Shown: one piece after another, positions 25,315 through 35,432 of the stretch
Position numbering within the stretch: the stretch's first letter is position 1
Layout of the letters: every line of letters begins with the position of its first letter
NCBI RefSeq assembly: GCF_004798865.1
Contig: NW_025336480.1
Coordinates: forward strand, 26,438,319-26,502,318
DNA length: 64,000 nt
Reading direction: 5' to 3'
Origin: Varanus komodoensis
Lineage: Eukaryota; Chordata; Lepidosauria; Squamata; Varanidae
Program-made: the position numbers and the translations under genes
The notes under the pieces: model-generated
Databases searched by the model: none
What the model was told of the DNA's origin: nothing
Seen by the model: the letters and a program-made list of their open reading frames with translations, nothing else

Positions 25315-26640
25315 TTAACATTTAAAATGTTGCTTAAATAAAAAGGTCTTTGCCTGGCGCCGAAAAACAAATAACGACGGCGCCAGGCGGACCTCTCTGG
25401 GGAGCACATTCCATAACTTAGGCACCACCGCTGAGAAAGCCCTCCTCCGAGTAGCCACCCTCCTAATTTCTCTCATGGGAGGCTCCCGGAGAAGGGCCTC
25501 TCCCGCCGATCTCAGGGGGCGACTGGGCATATATGGATGTAAGCGCTCCTTCAGGTAACCAGGACCCAAGCCGTTTAGGGCCTTATAGGTCATTACCAAC
25601 ACCTTGAATTGGGCCCGGACTTCATTGGGGAGCCAGTGAAGCTGACGGAGAACTGGAGTCATGTGAACATAACGTCCAGTCCCCGTCAGCAGCCTGGCAG
25701 CTCTATTCTGCACCAATTGAAGTATCCGGACCGTCTTCAGGGATAGCCCCACGTAGAGCACGTTACAGAACTCAAGACGGGAAGTCGCCAGCACATGAGT
25801 CACTGTTGCAAGGCAGTCGTACTCCAGGTAGGGACGCAGCTGATGAATCAGCCGAAGCTGGAGGAAAGCGCTCCTCGCCGCTGTTGTCACCTGAGCTTCG
25901 AGTGAAAGCTCCGGGTCGAGGAGCACTCCCAAGCTGTGGACCTTGTCCCTAGGAGGGAGTGCAACCCCGTTCAGGACAAGGTTCAATTCACCTTCTCCGA
26001 AGCCCGAACCGCCAACCAACAGGACCTCCGTCTTGTCTGGATTGAGCTTCATCCAGCCCATTACCTCAGCTAGGCACCGGTTCAGTACAGCCACTGCCTC
26101 ACCTGGATTGGTGGAAAACGAGAGGTAGAGCTGGGTATCATCAGTGTACTGATGGTTCCGCAGCCCACACCTCCTGATGACCTCTCCCAGCGGTTTCATG
26201 TAGATGTTAAACAGCAAAGGGGACAAAATGGACCCCTGCGGTACTCCATGGCAAAGCTGCCATGGCGCAGAGCCATAGTCCCCAGGCACCACCTTCTGGA
26301 ATCGGTCGTTGAGATAAGAGCGGAACCACCGCAAGGCGGTGCCTCCGACCCCCAATCCTGCAAGCCTATCCAGAAGGATACCATGGTCGATGGTATCGAA
26401 AGCCGCTGAGAGGTCCAGGAGAACCAACAGGGACGCACTCCCCCTGTCCTTCTCCCTGCACAGGTCATCGTACAGGGCGACCAAGGCAGATTCAATACCG
26501 TACCCGGGTCTGAAGCCGGACTGAAATGGGTCCAGATAATCAGTTTCATCCAAGAGCGCTTGGAGTTGTCCCGCCACCACTCGCTCTAACACCTTGCCCA
26601 GGAACGGGATGTTGGCCACTGGTCTATAATTAGTGACCAT
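25315..26640 (-). pseudogene. L2 reverse transcriptase part of the ORF
   Basis: This frame encodes 441 residues of the reverse transcriptase that copies LINE RNA into DNA at the nicked target. Visible motifs by residue in this frame are NYRPVANIPFLGK (4-16), FQSGFRPGYG (39-48), LLDLSAAFDTID (74-85, with the first catalytic Asp at 76), GVPQGSILSPLLF (132-144), YTDDTQLYLS (165-174, the catalytic pair Asp167-Asp168) and LNPDKTEVLLVGG (199-211). The C-terminal region has the L2-type QLHWLPNEVRAQFK, GLGPGYLKERL and a final FRRQAKTFLFKQ. Family members as I remember them have YADD and about five more residues between MGWM and KLNPDKTE, so this copy has an A-to-T change and a probable in-frame deletion. 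The methionine at 26640 is internal to the original protein. The true frame continues upstream through a TGA at 26674-26676 into the endonuclease portion. Confidence 0.9.
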
Positions 26641-26728
26641 CCCTGGATCCAGTGACGCCTTCTTCAGGACCGGTCAGACTACCACCTCCTTTAAAGGGGC
26701 AGGCACCCGACCCTCCCTCAGAGAAGCG

Positions 26729-28345
26729 TTAAACCACTTCCAAGATCCAGGTTCCAATCCTGTGCTTGGAATCCTTTATTGACCAAGATGGGCAAGGGTC
26801 CAAAAGGCAAGTGGTAGGATGTACTCGTCCAAGCACCTTGTCCACATCATCGGGCCGCAATAACTGAAATTCATCCAATAATTCTGGACCAGACGGTAGC
26901 GTTGGTGTCTCCCTTAAAACCTCTGAATCAATAGTGGAATCCAGCTCGTGACGAATCTGAGCGATTTTCTCCCTGAAATGCCCGGCAAAGTCGTCACAGC
27001 GGGCCTTTGAGGGTGGAATCAGCTCTTCCTTTGGACCTGGACGAACCAGGCCTTGCACCACTCGAAAGAGCTCCGCCGGACGGCATTGTGAGGAGGCAAT
27101 GGAAGCGGAGAAGAATCTCTTTTTCGCCGCCCTCACCGCCACAGCATAGGCCAGATAGTGGGCTCTTAAGTGTGTTCGGTCAGATTCATCCCGTGATTTC
27201 CTCCACCTACGCTCTAGCTGTCTCCCAACCTGCTTCATCGCCCTCAATTCTGGGGTATACCAAGGGGAAGAGCGGGCTCTGCCCGGTGGGAGAGGGCACT
27301 TAGGAGCGATCGTGTCTACAGCCCTGGTCATCTCCCCATTCCACAGTTCGACCAGAGCCTCGACAGGAGCACCCGTCTTGTCAGCCGGAAACTCCCCCAG
27401 GGCCTTCAGGAATCCTTCCAGATCCATCCGGCTCCGGGGGCGGACCCACACAATCGGGTCCGCACCCTTACAGAGGGAGATGTCGCTCTCGAGCACAAAC
27501 CTCACTAGGAAGTGATCTGACCATGACAGGGGAGTCAAGCATAAATTCCTCACCCTCAGACCACCCTCTTCCTGTCCCGTCGAGAAAACCAGGTCCAGAG
27601 TGTGTCCACGTTCATGGGTCGGGCCGGTGACATGTTGAGACAGCCCCATGGCCGTCATGGAGGCCATGAAGTCCTGAGCTGCCCCGGTCAGACTAGCCTC
27701 GGCATGGAGATTGACGTCCCCCAGGACCAACATCCTGGGGGTCCTTAACACCAGGTCCGAGACAGTTTCCGTCAGCTCAGGCAGGGAGACTGTTGGGCAG
27801 AAGGGTGCACGGTACACCAACAGAATCCCCAATCTGTCTCGGTCGCCCAACACCAAGTAGAGATACTCCAGCCCTGGCCTTGAGGGGACCGGAAGCCCTG
27901 TGAGAGAGATGGAGGCTCGGTAAACCAAAGCGAGCCCCCCTCCCCTCCCTTCCGGCCGTGAACAGTGCTGGACCATATACCCGGGCGGGCACAATTGGGA
28001 GAGGGCGACATCCCCCCCCTCTCCCGCCCAGGTCTCCGTTATACAGGCCAGGTCGGCCCCCTCATCCACAATCAAGTCATGGATGAGGGCAGATTTGTTA
28101 TTGGCCGACCTGGCATTAAACAACAGCACCGTCAGGCCCGAGGGGTGACTGACAAGACTCCCTGGCACCTTCTGGCTGGGAGCGAAACCAGAAGTAGGGA
28201 CAGGTGTCAGCCATCTGTCCCTCCTTCTATGCGGACACGTTAAGATCCCACCGCTGTTACGTCCATTGCCCATCACCACACCAATGGCAGCGCCAGTGTG
28301 CTCCCCAGGAAACTCAAGCGGCAACATGGCCAGGGACGACGCCAT
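26729..28345 (-). pseudogene. L2 endonuclease part of the ORF
   Basis: The first 538 codons of the L2 protein. Residues about 71-285 form an exonuclease/endonuclease/phosphatase-type domain that nicks target DNA. I see LTVLLFNARSANNK (71-84) with the conserved Asn77, ITETW (102-106) with Glu104, GRGGGLALVYR (133-143), VLGDVNLH (207-214) with Asp210 and Asn212, GHTLDLVF (247-254) with Asp251, and the terminal SWSDHFLV (274-281). All these catalytic positions are kept. Phe in the usual GDFN is Val here. The linker after residue 290 leads toward the transcriptase. The frame ends with TWILEVV and a stop caused by an extra T at 26731-26733. The expected VNASLREG continuation lies in the next frame. 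The start at 28345 is the first in-frame Met after the leader and fits family length. Confidence 0.88.
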
Positions 28346-28659
28346 AAAAACAGATTAAAACGTTTTAAAATTATAAAAACATTTAAAATTCGCCGCTCAA
28401 CAGGAGGGCCTAACACAAGAAAAGTCAAAGTCCCCTGGCCAGCCCAGCCCCCCCGAACGGCGGCGACCGCCCTTTGGGTGACGCCCTTCGGCCGCCGGCC
28501 CTTCGGCCACCAGCCCCGGCCGCTGCCGGCACTTTCTAGCCGCTGGCTGCCCGACACCCCGCCCGTCCGGGCACGCCTGCCACGTGTGCCGGGGCGTGGC
28601 AGGGCAGTCAGGTAACGGCGGAATCGGCGGTGCAGCGTGGTCTTCCGGCACGGTCTGCC
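28346..28659 (-). promoter_or_regulatory. CpG-rich 5' leader of the L2 element
   Basis: About 310 bp upstream of the L2 start codon are rich in G, C and CpG, unlike the surrounding AT-rich DNA. LINE 5' UTRs commonly carry an internal promoter, and the position suggests that role. No specific factor site is asserted. The retained CpGs suggest a recent insertion or a copy not heavily methylated in the germline. Confidence 0.5.
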
Positions 28660-28912
28660 AGGTGTTGTTCCTCGAGGAAGGAGGCTCTTGGTGGCCACTA
28701 GCCTTGCTAGCCATGTGCAGCCTCCTTGACCAGAGGGGACCTGCCTGCATGCATCAGTTGCTGAGCAGCTGGGCAAGAGGAGCTCGTGCACTCATCCTGC
28801 TCGAGGGATCCTATGGGCACCTGGTTTGCCACCGTGTGTGCAGACTGCGGGACCAAATGGACCCCTGGTCTGGTCCAGCAGGGCTTTTCTTATTTCTTCT
28901 GAGCTAGATGTT
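28660..28912 (+). mobile_element. CR1 LINE 3' UTR (right part of split copy)
   Basis: Continues the CR1 fragment that stops at 25129. Blocks tcgaggaaggaggctcttgg, tggccactagccttgctagc, catcagttgctgagcag, gcacctggtttgccaccgtg and then gaccaaatggacccctggtc and tggtccagcagggcttttct follow the order of the CR1 3' tail. This confirms that the intervening 3.5-kb L2 inserted into an existing CR1. Confidence 0.78.
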
Positions 28913-29689
28913 TATCGGTGAATAAATAACAGAAAGTTATTTATTCAGATCTAGGTTGGACACAGAACAAGTTGCACTTGATTCTCACTGAAGTCAATAT
29001 GAACTCACTTAAATCATAGCCAACTTGTCCCTTTGATGTCAATGGTACCCTTTATACTTCAACTAAACTTGGGCCCAACCCAAATAAGTCATAAGTGTCA
29101 TAAGTCTGATTTTTCCCCTTCCCGCCAGAAGAAACAAGCAGTAACTTGATCCATTTGTTGGCCTTCGGCATTTCTTCCGAAGACACAACATGCTCTTCCG
29201 ATGCAACAGGCACCACTGCTGAAGTTTCATTAAGGTAACCTTGCTCCAAGGGAAGTGAACGAGCCATTCATTCTTTCAAATCCCTTTGCTTGTCAATTGT
29301 CAAATGAAATTAAGGGGCCATTTGTGGTTTCATTGGGAGAAGGGCAATGACAAGGAAGAACTTGAACTGCTGGGATTTAGAACAAAAGAAAAGTGTGATA
29401 TCCAAGCTACCTTAGGCAGCGATCAGTTAGCAGGTGGGTTCTGATCATAAAATGTAGTTATTTACACAGGTCAAGCTACAGTAATTGAATTCAGGAAAGC
29501 TATGCGACAAGCTCTCCTATTAGTATGGGGGGTAGGTCATGATAATCATATTGGCCCAGGCCTTGACATTCTGGTTGCCTATTTATCTGAAATTGCACAA
29601 TCACAATCAGATAAACAAAGGCTGCAACCTTGTTGCAGAGTGTTTCGCTTGTTACAGCTTTATAAACAGTATCATAGCCATAGTTCAAA
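28913..29689. other. Non-coding stretch, no gene recognised
   Basis: Positions 28970-29030 contain gattctcactgaagtcaata and ctcacttaaatcatagcc, an old piece of the dispersed TTACT/AAGTAAG palindromic family. The remainder is unique-looking. Confidence 0.4.
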
Positions 29690-29776
29690 TATTTATATTT
29701 TATATATGCTTTATGGACTGTTGTAAACTGCCGAGAGCTTCAGCTGTGGAGCAGTATAGAAATGAAACAACAAGTA
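29690..29776 (+). mobile_element. L2-type LINE, short 3' end fragment
   Basis: Reads ttgtaaactgccgagagctt followed by ggagcagtatagaaatgaaa, the plus-strand form of an L2 3' terminus (TTGTAAGCCGCC...GGGCGGTATAAAAAT). It is of an older and more diverged type than the minus-strand copies. Confidence 0.6.
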
Positions 29777-31261
29777 TTAATTGAAGGCATGCATGTTTGT
29801 GAGAATACAGCTTCTGCAAAATTGTACATAGGTCTGCAGGAGAACTCAAAGGCTGGCTAGTTCTAGCTTTTTCTTCATCTTCCAAATATTTGTGTCAAAA
29901 ATGCAGCTTACAGTCAGAAGCAGAATGTGGAAAGGATCAAGGTGTATCCCTTCCTCTCTACATCCTTAAAAGAAAGTGCTTGAAGGGTAAAGCAATACCA
30001 TTCCTTTATTTTGCCCCTTCCCCGCACAAAATAATAGACACGGATCATTTGGGTTTGATTGAAGTTAGGTCAACTAATCCACACCATTGAACGCACGGGT
30101 ACAGTTTGGTGATGACTAAACCACAATAGGCTGATGTATTTGGGAGGCTATGAAGATACGTAAAACTTCATCAGCAGGTACAGCAAGGCGGGAGTCCTAA
30201 TTTTAAGAATGGTATCATGGCATCATGGTTTCCTGTTATTTCCCAGGTAGAACATCTTCAGACTTTTGATCCAGTTCCACCCAAGTATAGTTGCCTTTTC
30301 CTTTTCCTTTTTTTTTTTCTGACTGGCACACATGCATGCACGTCCTGCACACGCTACACAATTTGTATGGTTGTTCTTTCATTAGTTAGTGGGCATGTAC
30401 TGATGTTGCTTCACTGTAAGGGGGCTGTCCTGTGCAGACGTTCATCCATGAGGGCGCAGAAGGCAGAGCTGGAGGTGATCCTTCCCTCCCCACTAGTCCT
30501 GCTGTGCATTTTCCAAAAGCAATCATCTGCCGAGTGCACTTCAGAGCAGGAGGAAAGGAGGACAGAACGGCTTCAGGACGCCTCCTCCCCTGGCTACACC
30601 GGCCATCTCCCCTCCCTGCCACCTTTTCTTCTTTCCGTGGTCACATTCTCAGCCTCAGAGAGCAGCCACTGCTGTGCTCGCCGAGCCAGCTGGTAAAGGG
30701 CGCGAGGAGAGGGTGGGAACACGCTTCCCAGCTCAGCAGTCAGAGTGCTGTCACCAGTCTTCAAGCTGGGAGTCCAAACTATTTTGTGGCCCTTAGACAA
30801 TGTTTAGGGACCATAAATCATTCTGGCAGTGTTTTACTGACATCAGCATCCTCATGATTGTTGCTGTTGTTATCAGATTGCACTTCCCTCCTTTTGCAAG
30901 GAACTCAAAGATGCTCACAAGGTTGTTCTCCTCTCCACTGTAACCTGTTTATTCTATGAGTGATAGAATTCTGGTTTGTGAATCTCTTTAGTGATCTTAT
31001 GACATTAATTTTGCCGCCTTTACTTTAAAGCTTTGTTTCAAAATGAAATGTGTTTTCATGGAATGGGAAACAATGATGAGGAAGTTCTATTACGTGTCTT
31101 AAAAAGCCACTCGAATCGCATTCTGTACCTCGCCCTTTTTCCTTCCTACCACTTGTCCACTAGAGATGTGCAAAAGTGAATGGGAAACGAGAATGAAAGG
31201 AATCAACCACATTCCTGGCAGTAGGAATTAAATATGTTCTTAACTGGAAATGCTGGAATGA
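29777..31261. other. Non-coding stretch, no gene recognised
   Basis: Positions 30430-30730 are GC-richer with several overlapping open frames (up to 159 codons on plus from 30217), but no domain is recognisable. No repeat is assigned. Confidence 0.4.
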
Positions 31262-31432
31262 CTTGGACTCTTTTCTGTGTAATCATGCATAGGAGTGTAC
31301 CCAAAGTCATCTTTGAGTGCCTATGAAATGAGCAGCCTTGAAAGCTTACTCAGAAGTGAGCACCATGTGTTTAACGGGGCTTACTCCCTAGTAAGTATGC
31401 TTTGGGTTACAGCCGGATAGCGCAATCTTGTA
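31262..31432. repeat. Dispersed palindromic repeat (GCAATCCTA family), long copy
   Basis: Contains taatcatgcataggagtgta at the left, agcttactcagaagtgagca in the middle and ggggcttactccctagtaag then gggttacagcc at the right. The inner parts TTACTCAGAAGTGAG and CTTACTCCCTAGTAAG are each self-complementary and the unit as a whole is roughly palindromic. Confidence 0.5.
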
Positions 31433-31861
31433 TATCAGGGATGGGCAGTCTGGGAGCTTAGGGCTACACGTGGCCCTTGGCCTCATCTCTTAGCCACCTG
31501 CAATCATTTCAAATACCTGGCAAAATCTGTCTGTGCTTTCCTTGGCAGCCTGCTAGGTGGTGATGGAGGAGGAAGAGAGTGGTCCTGTTCACCTTTTGGG
31601 GCTGGCCACAGCTGGTTTCCACTTGGCCCTCTCCTAGCAGGTGGCTCCCAGCAGGGTTGCCTCAAAGGAAGATCACCTTGACAGAAACATGTTTTTCCTT
31701 GCCACCTTACCTGGTGACCAGGGTCACCAAATGGCATGCCGCCGGTGCTTCTGCATGGCTTCATGGACCAAGATCACCCAAGGAAGGGTCTTCAGTGCGG
31801 CAGCTCCACTTCTGTGGCTCTCCCTGCTCCTGGAGGTCAGGGAGGTCCCAACTTGGTTTTG

Positions 31862-32012
31862 TTCTCTTGAAAACATCTTCCTTTCGGAAGCCCTTCCCTG
31901 GGTGACTAGCCACTTTTTAAAACTGATAATCTGTTTTACTGTAGAATTATTTTTCCCGTTTTTGTCTGGTTATTGTTTCAATTGCTGTACACCGCCTCAA
32001 TGGTCTTTCAGG
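31862..32012 (+). mobile_element. L2-type LINE, ORF end and 3' UTR
   Basis: One plus frame encodes LKTSSFRKPFPG, matching the L2 C-terminal signature (LKTxLFRxAFPG as remembered). It is followed by a T-rich 3' UTR and gctgtacaccgcctcaatgg, equivalent to the TTGTAAGCCGCC terminus. Plus-strand, old copy. Confidence 0.65.
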
Positions 32013-32524
32013 AGTCCTGTCACCCCTGCCCTTGACACATGTGAGCTTCCACACTCAGAGGCTTATACACACTCTTGATGCCATGCCTCATGCCCTGATT
32101 TTATTTCAAATGGCATTTTTAGCTGTCTAGATAAAATGCCCAGATGTAAGATAGCATCCTTCTTCCTTTATTCTGCATAGCCTGACTATCTGCTCTAAAC
32201 AGATCCCACTTTTCTTTCTGTTCCCCAATGCCTTGCTTTGATAATGTGTAACTGGGAGCCATTGGCACTTTGGTCTTTGGTTTAGCAGTTTGGAATTAAA
32301 GCTGTTTCCCTCCATTGCTCTCCCAGTTCATTGCATTCTAACAATTTATTCTTTAAAAAAAAAAAATAGAGCAAGCTGCTCCAAGATCCAGAACCAAGGT
32401 GTTCTTTTGCTTAAGGTATCATCTCCTCCATTAGTCCATAAACCTACAGTGCTACAGTGCCTTGCATTTTTATCATGTTGGTTTATAAGAGGTCCACTGA
32501 ATGGTTGACCTACATCCAGAACAA

Positions 32525-32742
32525 GTGTGGTGTGTTGGACTGGGGACCTGAGAGATCCGGGTTCTAGTCCTCACTCAGTCATAAAGTGCCCTGGGTGACT
32601 TTGGGACAGTCACTCACTCTCAGCCCAGCCTACCTCACAACGTGTTGTTGTTGGAAGGATAAAAACAGAATGGAGGAGAACTATGCAAGCTGACTTGGGC
32701 CCCCCACAAGAGATCAAAAAGGCAGGATACAAATGCAATGTC
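32525..32742 (+). mobile_element. MIR-type SINE
   Basis: The block order gtggtgtgttggactgggga, cgggttctagtcctcactca, ccctgggtgactttgggaca, gtcactcactctcagcccag, cctacctcacaacgtgttgt and aggataaaaacagaatgg matches MIR: a tRNA-like head with a B-box-like GGTTCTAGTCC, the conserved core and an L2-like tail. The tail lacks a clean microsatellite. Full-length or nearly so. Confidence 0.85.
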
Positions 32743-32984
32743 ATATTAAGGTCTTTACAGGTGCTGAAGTGTGCCTGGGTCTTGGCTGTGGGGGTGGTTT
32801 GGTCCTCTTCGTAGCATTTAGTTTCCTAGGTTGCTGAAGAAACAGTAATCCACCCGTGTCCATTTCTGTGGCAGAACTGAAGGGCTCCATGGTGGGCCAC
32901 ATGCTTTGCATGGGGTGGCTCCAAGGTCAGTGGGGTGGTGTCTTCACTCTGGGGTTCAGTCTGAACTTGGTGACCTGCAACAGC

Positions 32985-33042
32985 AGGGGGTTGGATCCGA
33001 TGACCTTCATGGCCCCTTCCAACTCTAATATTCAAAGGAATG
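32985..33042 (+). mobile_element. CR1 LINE, short 3' end
   Basis: Reads gcagggggttggatccgatg, accttcatggccccttccaa and ctctaatattc, the canonical CR1 3' UTR end on the plus strand. The upstream part cannot be aligned with confidence. Confidence 0.8.
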
Positions 33043-33770
33043 CTCTGTGGTGCTAAACCTAGCTTGAAGGGAATGCTTGGATACCATGGACATTTCCTTA
33101 GCAGCGGAGTGGATACACCCTCCCCCTGATCTTGGAGCCACCACCCTCCAAATCCTGGCAGCTTCATCGGGCAGCTGCCAATGGCCCGCTCCCCAGAGGG
33201 GCCCACTGCCTCTGACACAGGAGGAGTCCTGGGTGTGCTCCTCCTCTACCCCTCTGCAACCTGCAGATATCCAATTCTACCATACAGATATCCTGTATGG
33301 TTTGGTGTCAGAGTTCTCACCTGTGTACATGGCTCTTGTGTATGCTTTGGTATCTAGTCCCATGTACTCAAGAGGACTAGGGTTGTGATTCATCCACAGG
33401 AGCCTCTCATGACTGTAACTAATTGGGTGGCCTTTCCATGCACAGTTTGTGTTATTATGTGTTGCAGGTGGGGGGAATATTGCTTCCTTGCAACAATATT
33501 CTTTCAGTAGTGTTTTGGATCATGATAGTTATTCCACCTGTTTCTCTGTGTGTGTGTGTCTCTCCCTCCCTCACATTCTTTATTTTTAAAAAAACAAAAA
33601 AACCCAATCTAGTTATCAAATTTTCTATAGCCCCAATCCAGCTGAAATTATTCATGGCTAAGTGTCACTGAAAGCAATAAGCTAATCAAAGCTAATTTGT
33701 TCCACTAGTTTCAATGGTATTTAAATAATGACTGTGCCAAGATTTGAGCTCAAACATATGATACTAAATA
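33043..33770. other. Non-coding stretch, no gene recognised
   Basis: Unique-looking sequence with a short (TG)n near 33547-33558 and an old piece of the dispersed palindromic family near 33670-33730. No exon recognised. Confidence 0.4.
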
Positions 33771-34016
33771 TTTATTTATTTATTTATTTATATTCCATCT
33801 TTTTTCCTGCATGAAAATCAAGGTAGCTTACGTAAATCTCTACTTCCTCCTCCTCCCTTTAATCCTGCCAACAACAACCCTGTGAGGTAGATTAGGCTGA
33901 GAGTCAGTAACTGGCCCAAAGTCACTCAGAAAGTTTCAAGGCTGAGTGGGGAGTAGAACCAAGATTACCTGAGCCCCAGTCCAGCACCTAAAGCAATACA
34001 TCACACCCGCTTTTCT
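33771..34016 (-). mobile_element. MIR-type SINE with TTTA-type tail
   Basis: The plus strand shows a (TTTA) run (33771-33791), attccatcttttttcctgc, then caaccctgtgaggtagatta, ggctgagagtcagtaactgg, cccaaagtcactcagaaagt and gctgagtggggagtagaacc, the reverse complement of the MIR core and head. It is oriented opposite to the MIR at 32.5 kb, about 1 kb away. Confidence 0.85.
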
Positions 34017-34499
34017 TTATACTCTAGCTAAATATTTTTTTGAAATTTTTAAATATTGCTGGCTGTCAAGTAATAGCTTAACACCCTCAAGTGACTGGAG
34101 AAACTAAACTTTTAAAAACAAATGGAAAACACTGGTTTTGTTAATGATAAAGCACCAGATATCAGTGTTTAACGGAAGATAAGTAAGTGTTGAATACCTA
34201 AATGGTTTGGTTCATAGTGAATAAAAAATCACAAAAAAGGTGATTTTTTTCAATTTGAGGACAAATTTATTCCAGTACCCACCCTTTTCAAAAGATTCTA
34301 CTATTTCCTAAAGATCAGATACTTTCAGCTACATACTCATACTTGCATAGAACTTTACCCTGCAATCATATGCAAAGAGATACTTGGGAAAAGACCTATT
34401 TGGCTCATTTCATTTTATGTTTGCTTTTAAAGTGTATAAATTGCCCTTTCATCCAAAGTGGGGTTCCACAGCACTATACATAAAATTCAGAAAAAAACA

Positions 34500-34586
34500 G
34501 TTATTTATTTATTTATTTATTTATTTATTGGGAACATTTATATGCCGCCCCATTTGCAAAAAGCCTCGGGGCGGCTTCCAAAAGTT
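34500..34586 (-). mobile_element. L2 LINE, extreme 3' end
   Basis: A (TTTA)7 tail (34501-34529) is followed by aacatttatatgccgcccca and tttgcaaaaagcctcggggc then ggcttcc. Only about 90 bp of the element are present. The clean tail and close match to the 25-kb L2 suggest a recent, strongly 5'-truncated insertion. Confidence 0.88.
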
Positions 34587-34599
34587 AAAGGTACAATTC

Positions 34600-34703
34600 T
34601 ATACAGGCTTGAGACAGACAAAGGTCTGCAACTCCCAGCATGCCCCATGGCTGGCTGGGGCATGCTGGGAGTTGTAGGCCTTTCTTGTGCCTAACCCTGT
34701 ATA
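34600..34703. mobile_element. 104-bp palindromic MITE-like element
   Basis: Two arms of 47 bp, starting tatacagg and ending caactcccagcatgcccc on one side and its reverse complement on the other, flank a 10-bp loop. About 38 of 47 arm positions pair, with the inner 18 nearly perfect. TA dinucleotides at the outer ends would fit a TA target preference. It sits 14 bp from the L2 end. Confidence 0.65.
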
Positions 34704-35329
34704 CCATTACCTCTGGAGCACTGTCAAAGGGGCTCCCAGCCGTTGGGACCACTTGGGCCTCTAGTAATGAAGCGCTACACGGGTGCAAAGGGGCTCTGAG
34801 GAGACACGCATAGGATTGTGCCATTCCTGCCCTTCCGTTCCGAGAGTTTTGAACTAAGTATTGGCCCATGGCCCAATATTTGGCTTATTTTGAACCTTCA
34901 TCAGAATCATCAGAAAATTCAGTGACATTTCAGAGAAAACCTGGAGCCCTTTAGTAACTGGCAAGCCAGCTGGAGTGTTGAATCTGTCACCACTGAGGAA
35001 TGTGTTGGTTTGAATTTCTATTCTTTTTAGAAGGAGGTTTTTATTTTAGTGTTTTCTTTTGTAGAAGGCTGGCAGAAGGACCTGCCTACAGTCCCCAGTA
35101 TTTACCACCCAACATCCGTCTGCCATGAAATACTGGTTCGCAATGCTATGGATCCCATATTTTGAAATAATGATCAAGTTGCTTTTCTACCATTTAAAAA
35201 TCCTTCCCAATTCTGCAACTTTTCAGAAATTTGAGAATGCAGATCAAGAGAGTTGTGTACTTCTAAATAAAACCACTTTATAAAGGCAAGAAGTGTAAAG
35301 GAGAAGAATATTATTTGTTTATTTCAGTT

Positions 35330-35432
35330 CCTTGTTATGATTTCTTTTTGAGCTTGGCCATCTGTAAATGTCCCGAGATGTTTGTAGGGGATGGTATAGA
35401 AAAGCTTTTAATAATTATTATAATAAACAAAA
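35330..35432 (+). mobile_element. L2-type LINE, old 3' end fragment
   Basis: The blocks tgtaaatgtcccgagatgtt and ggggatggtatagaaaagct followed by tttaataattattataataa resemble an L2 terminus (TGTAAGCCGCC, GGGCGGTATAGAAAT, AATAAT tail) on the plus strand, strongly diverged. Confidence 0.55.

Larger units (their letters stand above)
25130..28659 (-). mobile_element. Nearly complete L2-clade LINE
   Basis: This non-LTR retrotransposon of about 3.5 kb reads right to left. In element order it has a CpG-rich 5' leader (28659-28346), one long reading frame for an apurinic-type endonuclease followed by a reverse transcriptase (28345-25315), a 3' UTR with a stem-like TTGTAAGCCGCCC...GGGCGGC pair (25314-25170) and an AATA-type microsatellite tail (about 25163-25130). 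It sits in a plus-strand CR1 copy, with AGGTGTT repeated at both junctions (25123-25129 and 28660-28666) as a candidate target duplication. Endonuclease and transcriptase motifs are nearly all intact. Two changes inactivate it: a 1-base insertion at 26731-26733 and a TGA stop at 26674-26676, probably from CGA. Shorter copies of the same family lie at 17.8, 34.5, 38.8, 39.0 and 54.6 kb. Assignment to L2 rather than the sister CR1 clade is from remembered protein and tail features. Confidence 0.9.

Noticed and set aside
27007-27515. Plus-strand open frames opposite the L2 endonuclease
   Set aside because: They are antisense shadows of a coding strand with strong codon bias.
28273-28791. 172-codon minus-strand frame overlapping the L2 leader as a possible L2 ORF1
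   Set aside because: It starts in CR1-derived sequence at 28660-28791, crosses the insertion junction, and overlaps the start of the endonuclease frame. GC-rich DNA has few stops, so it is most likely a chance frame.
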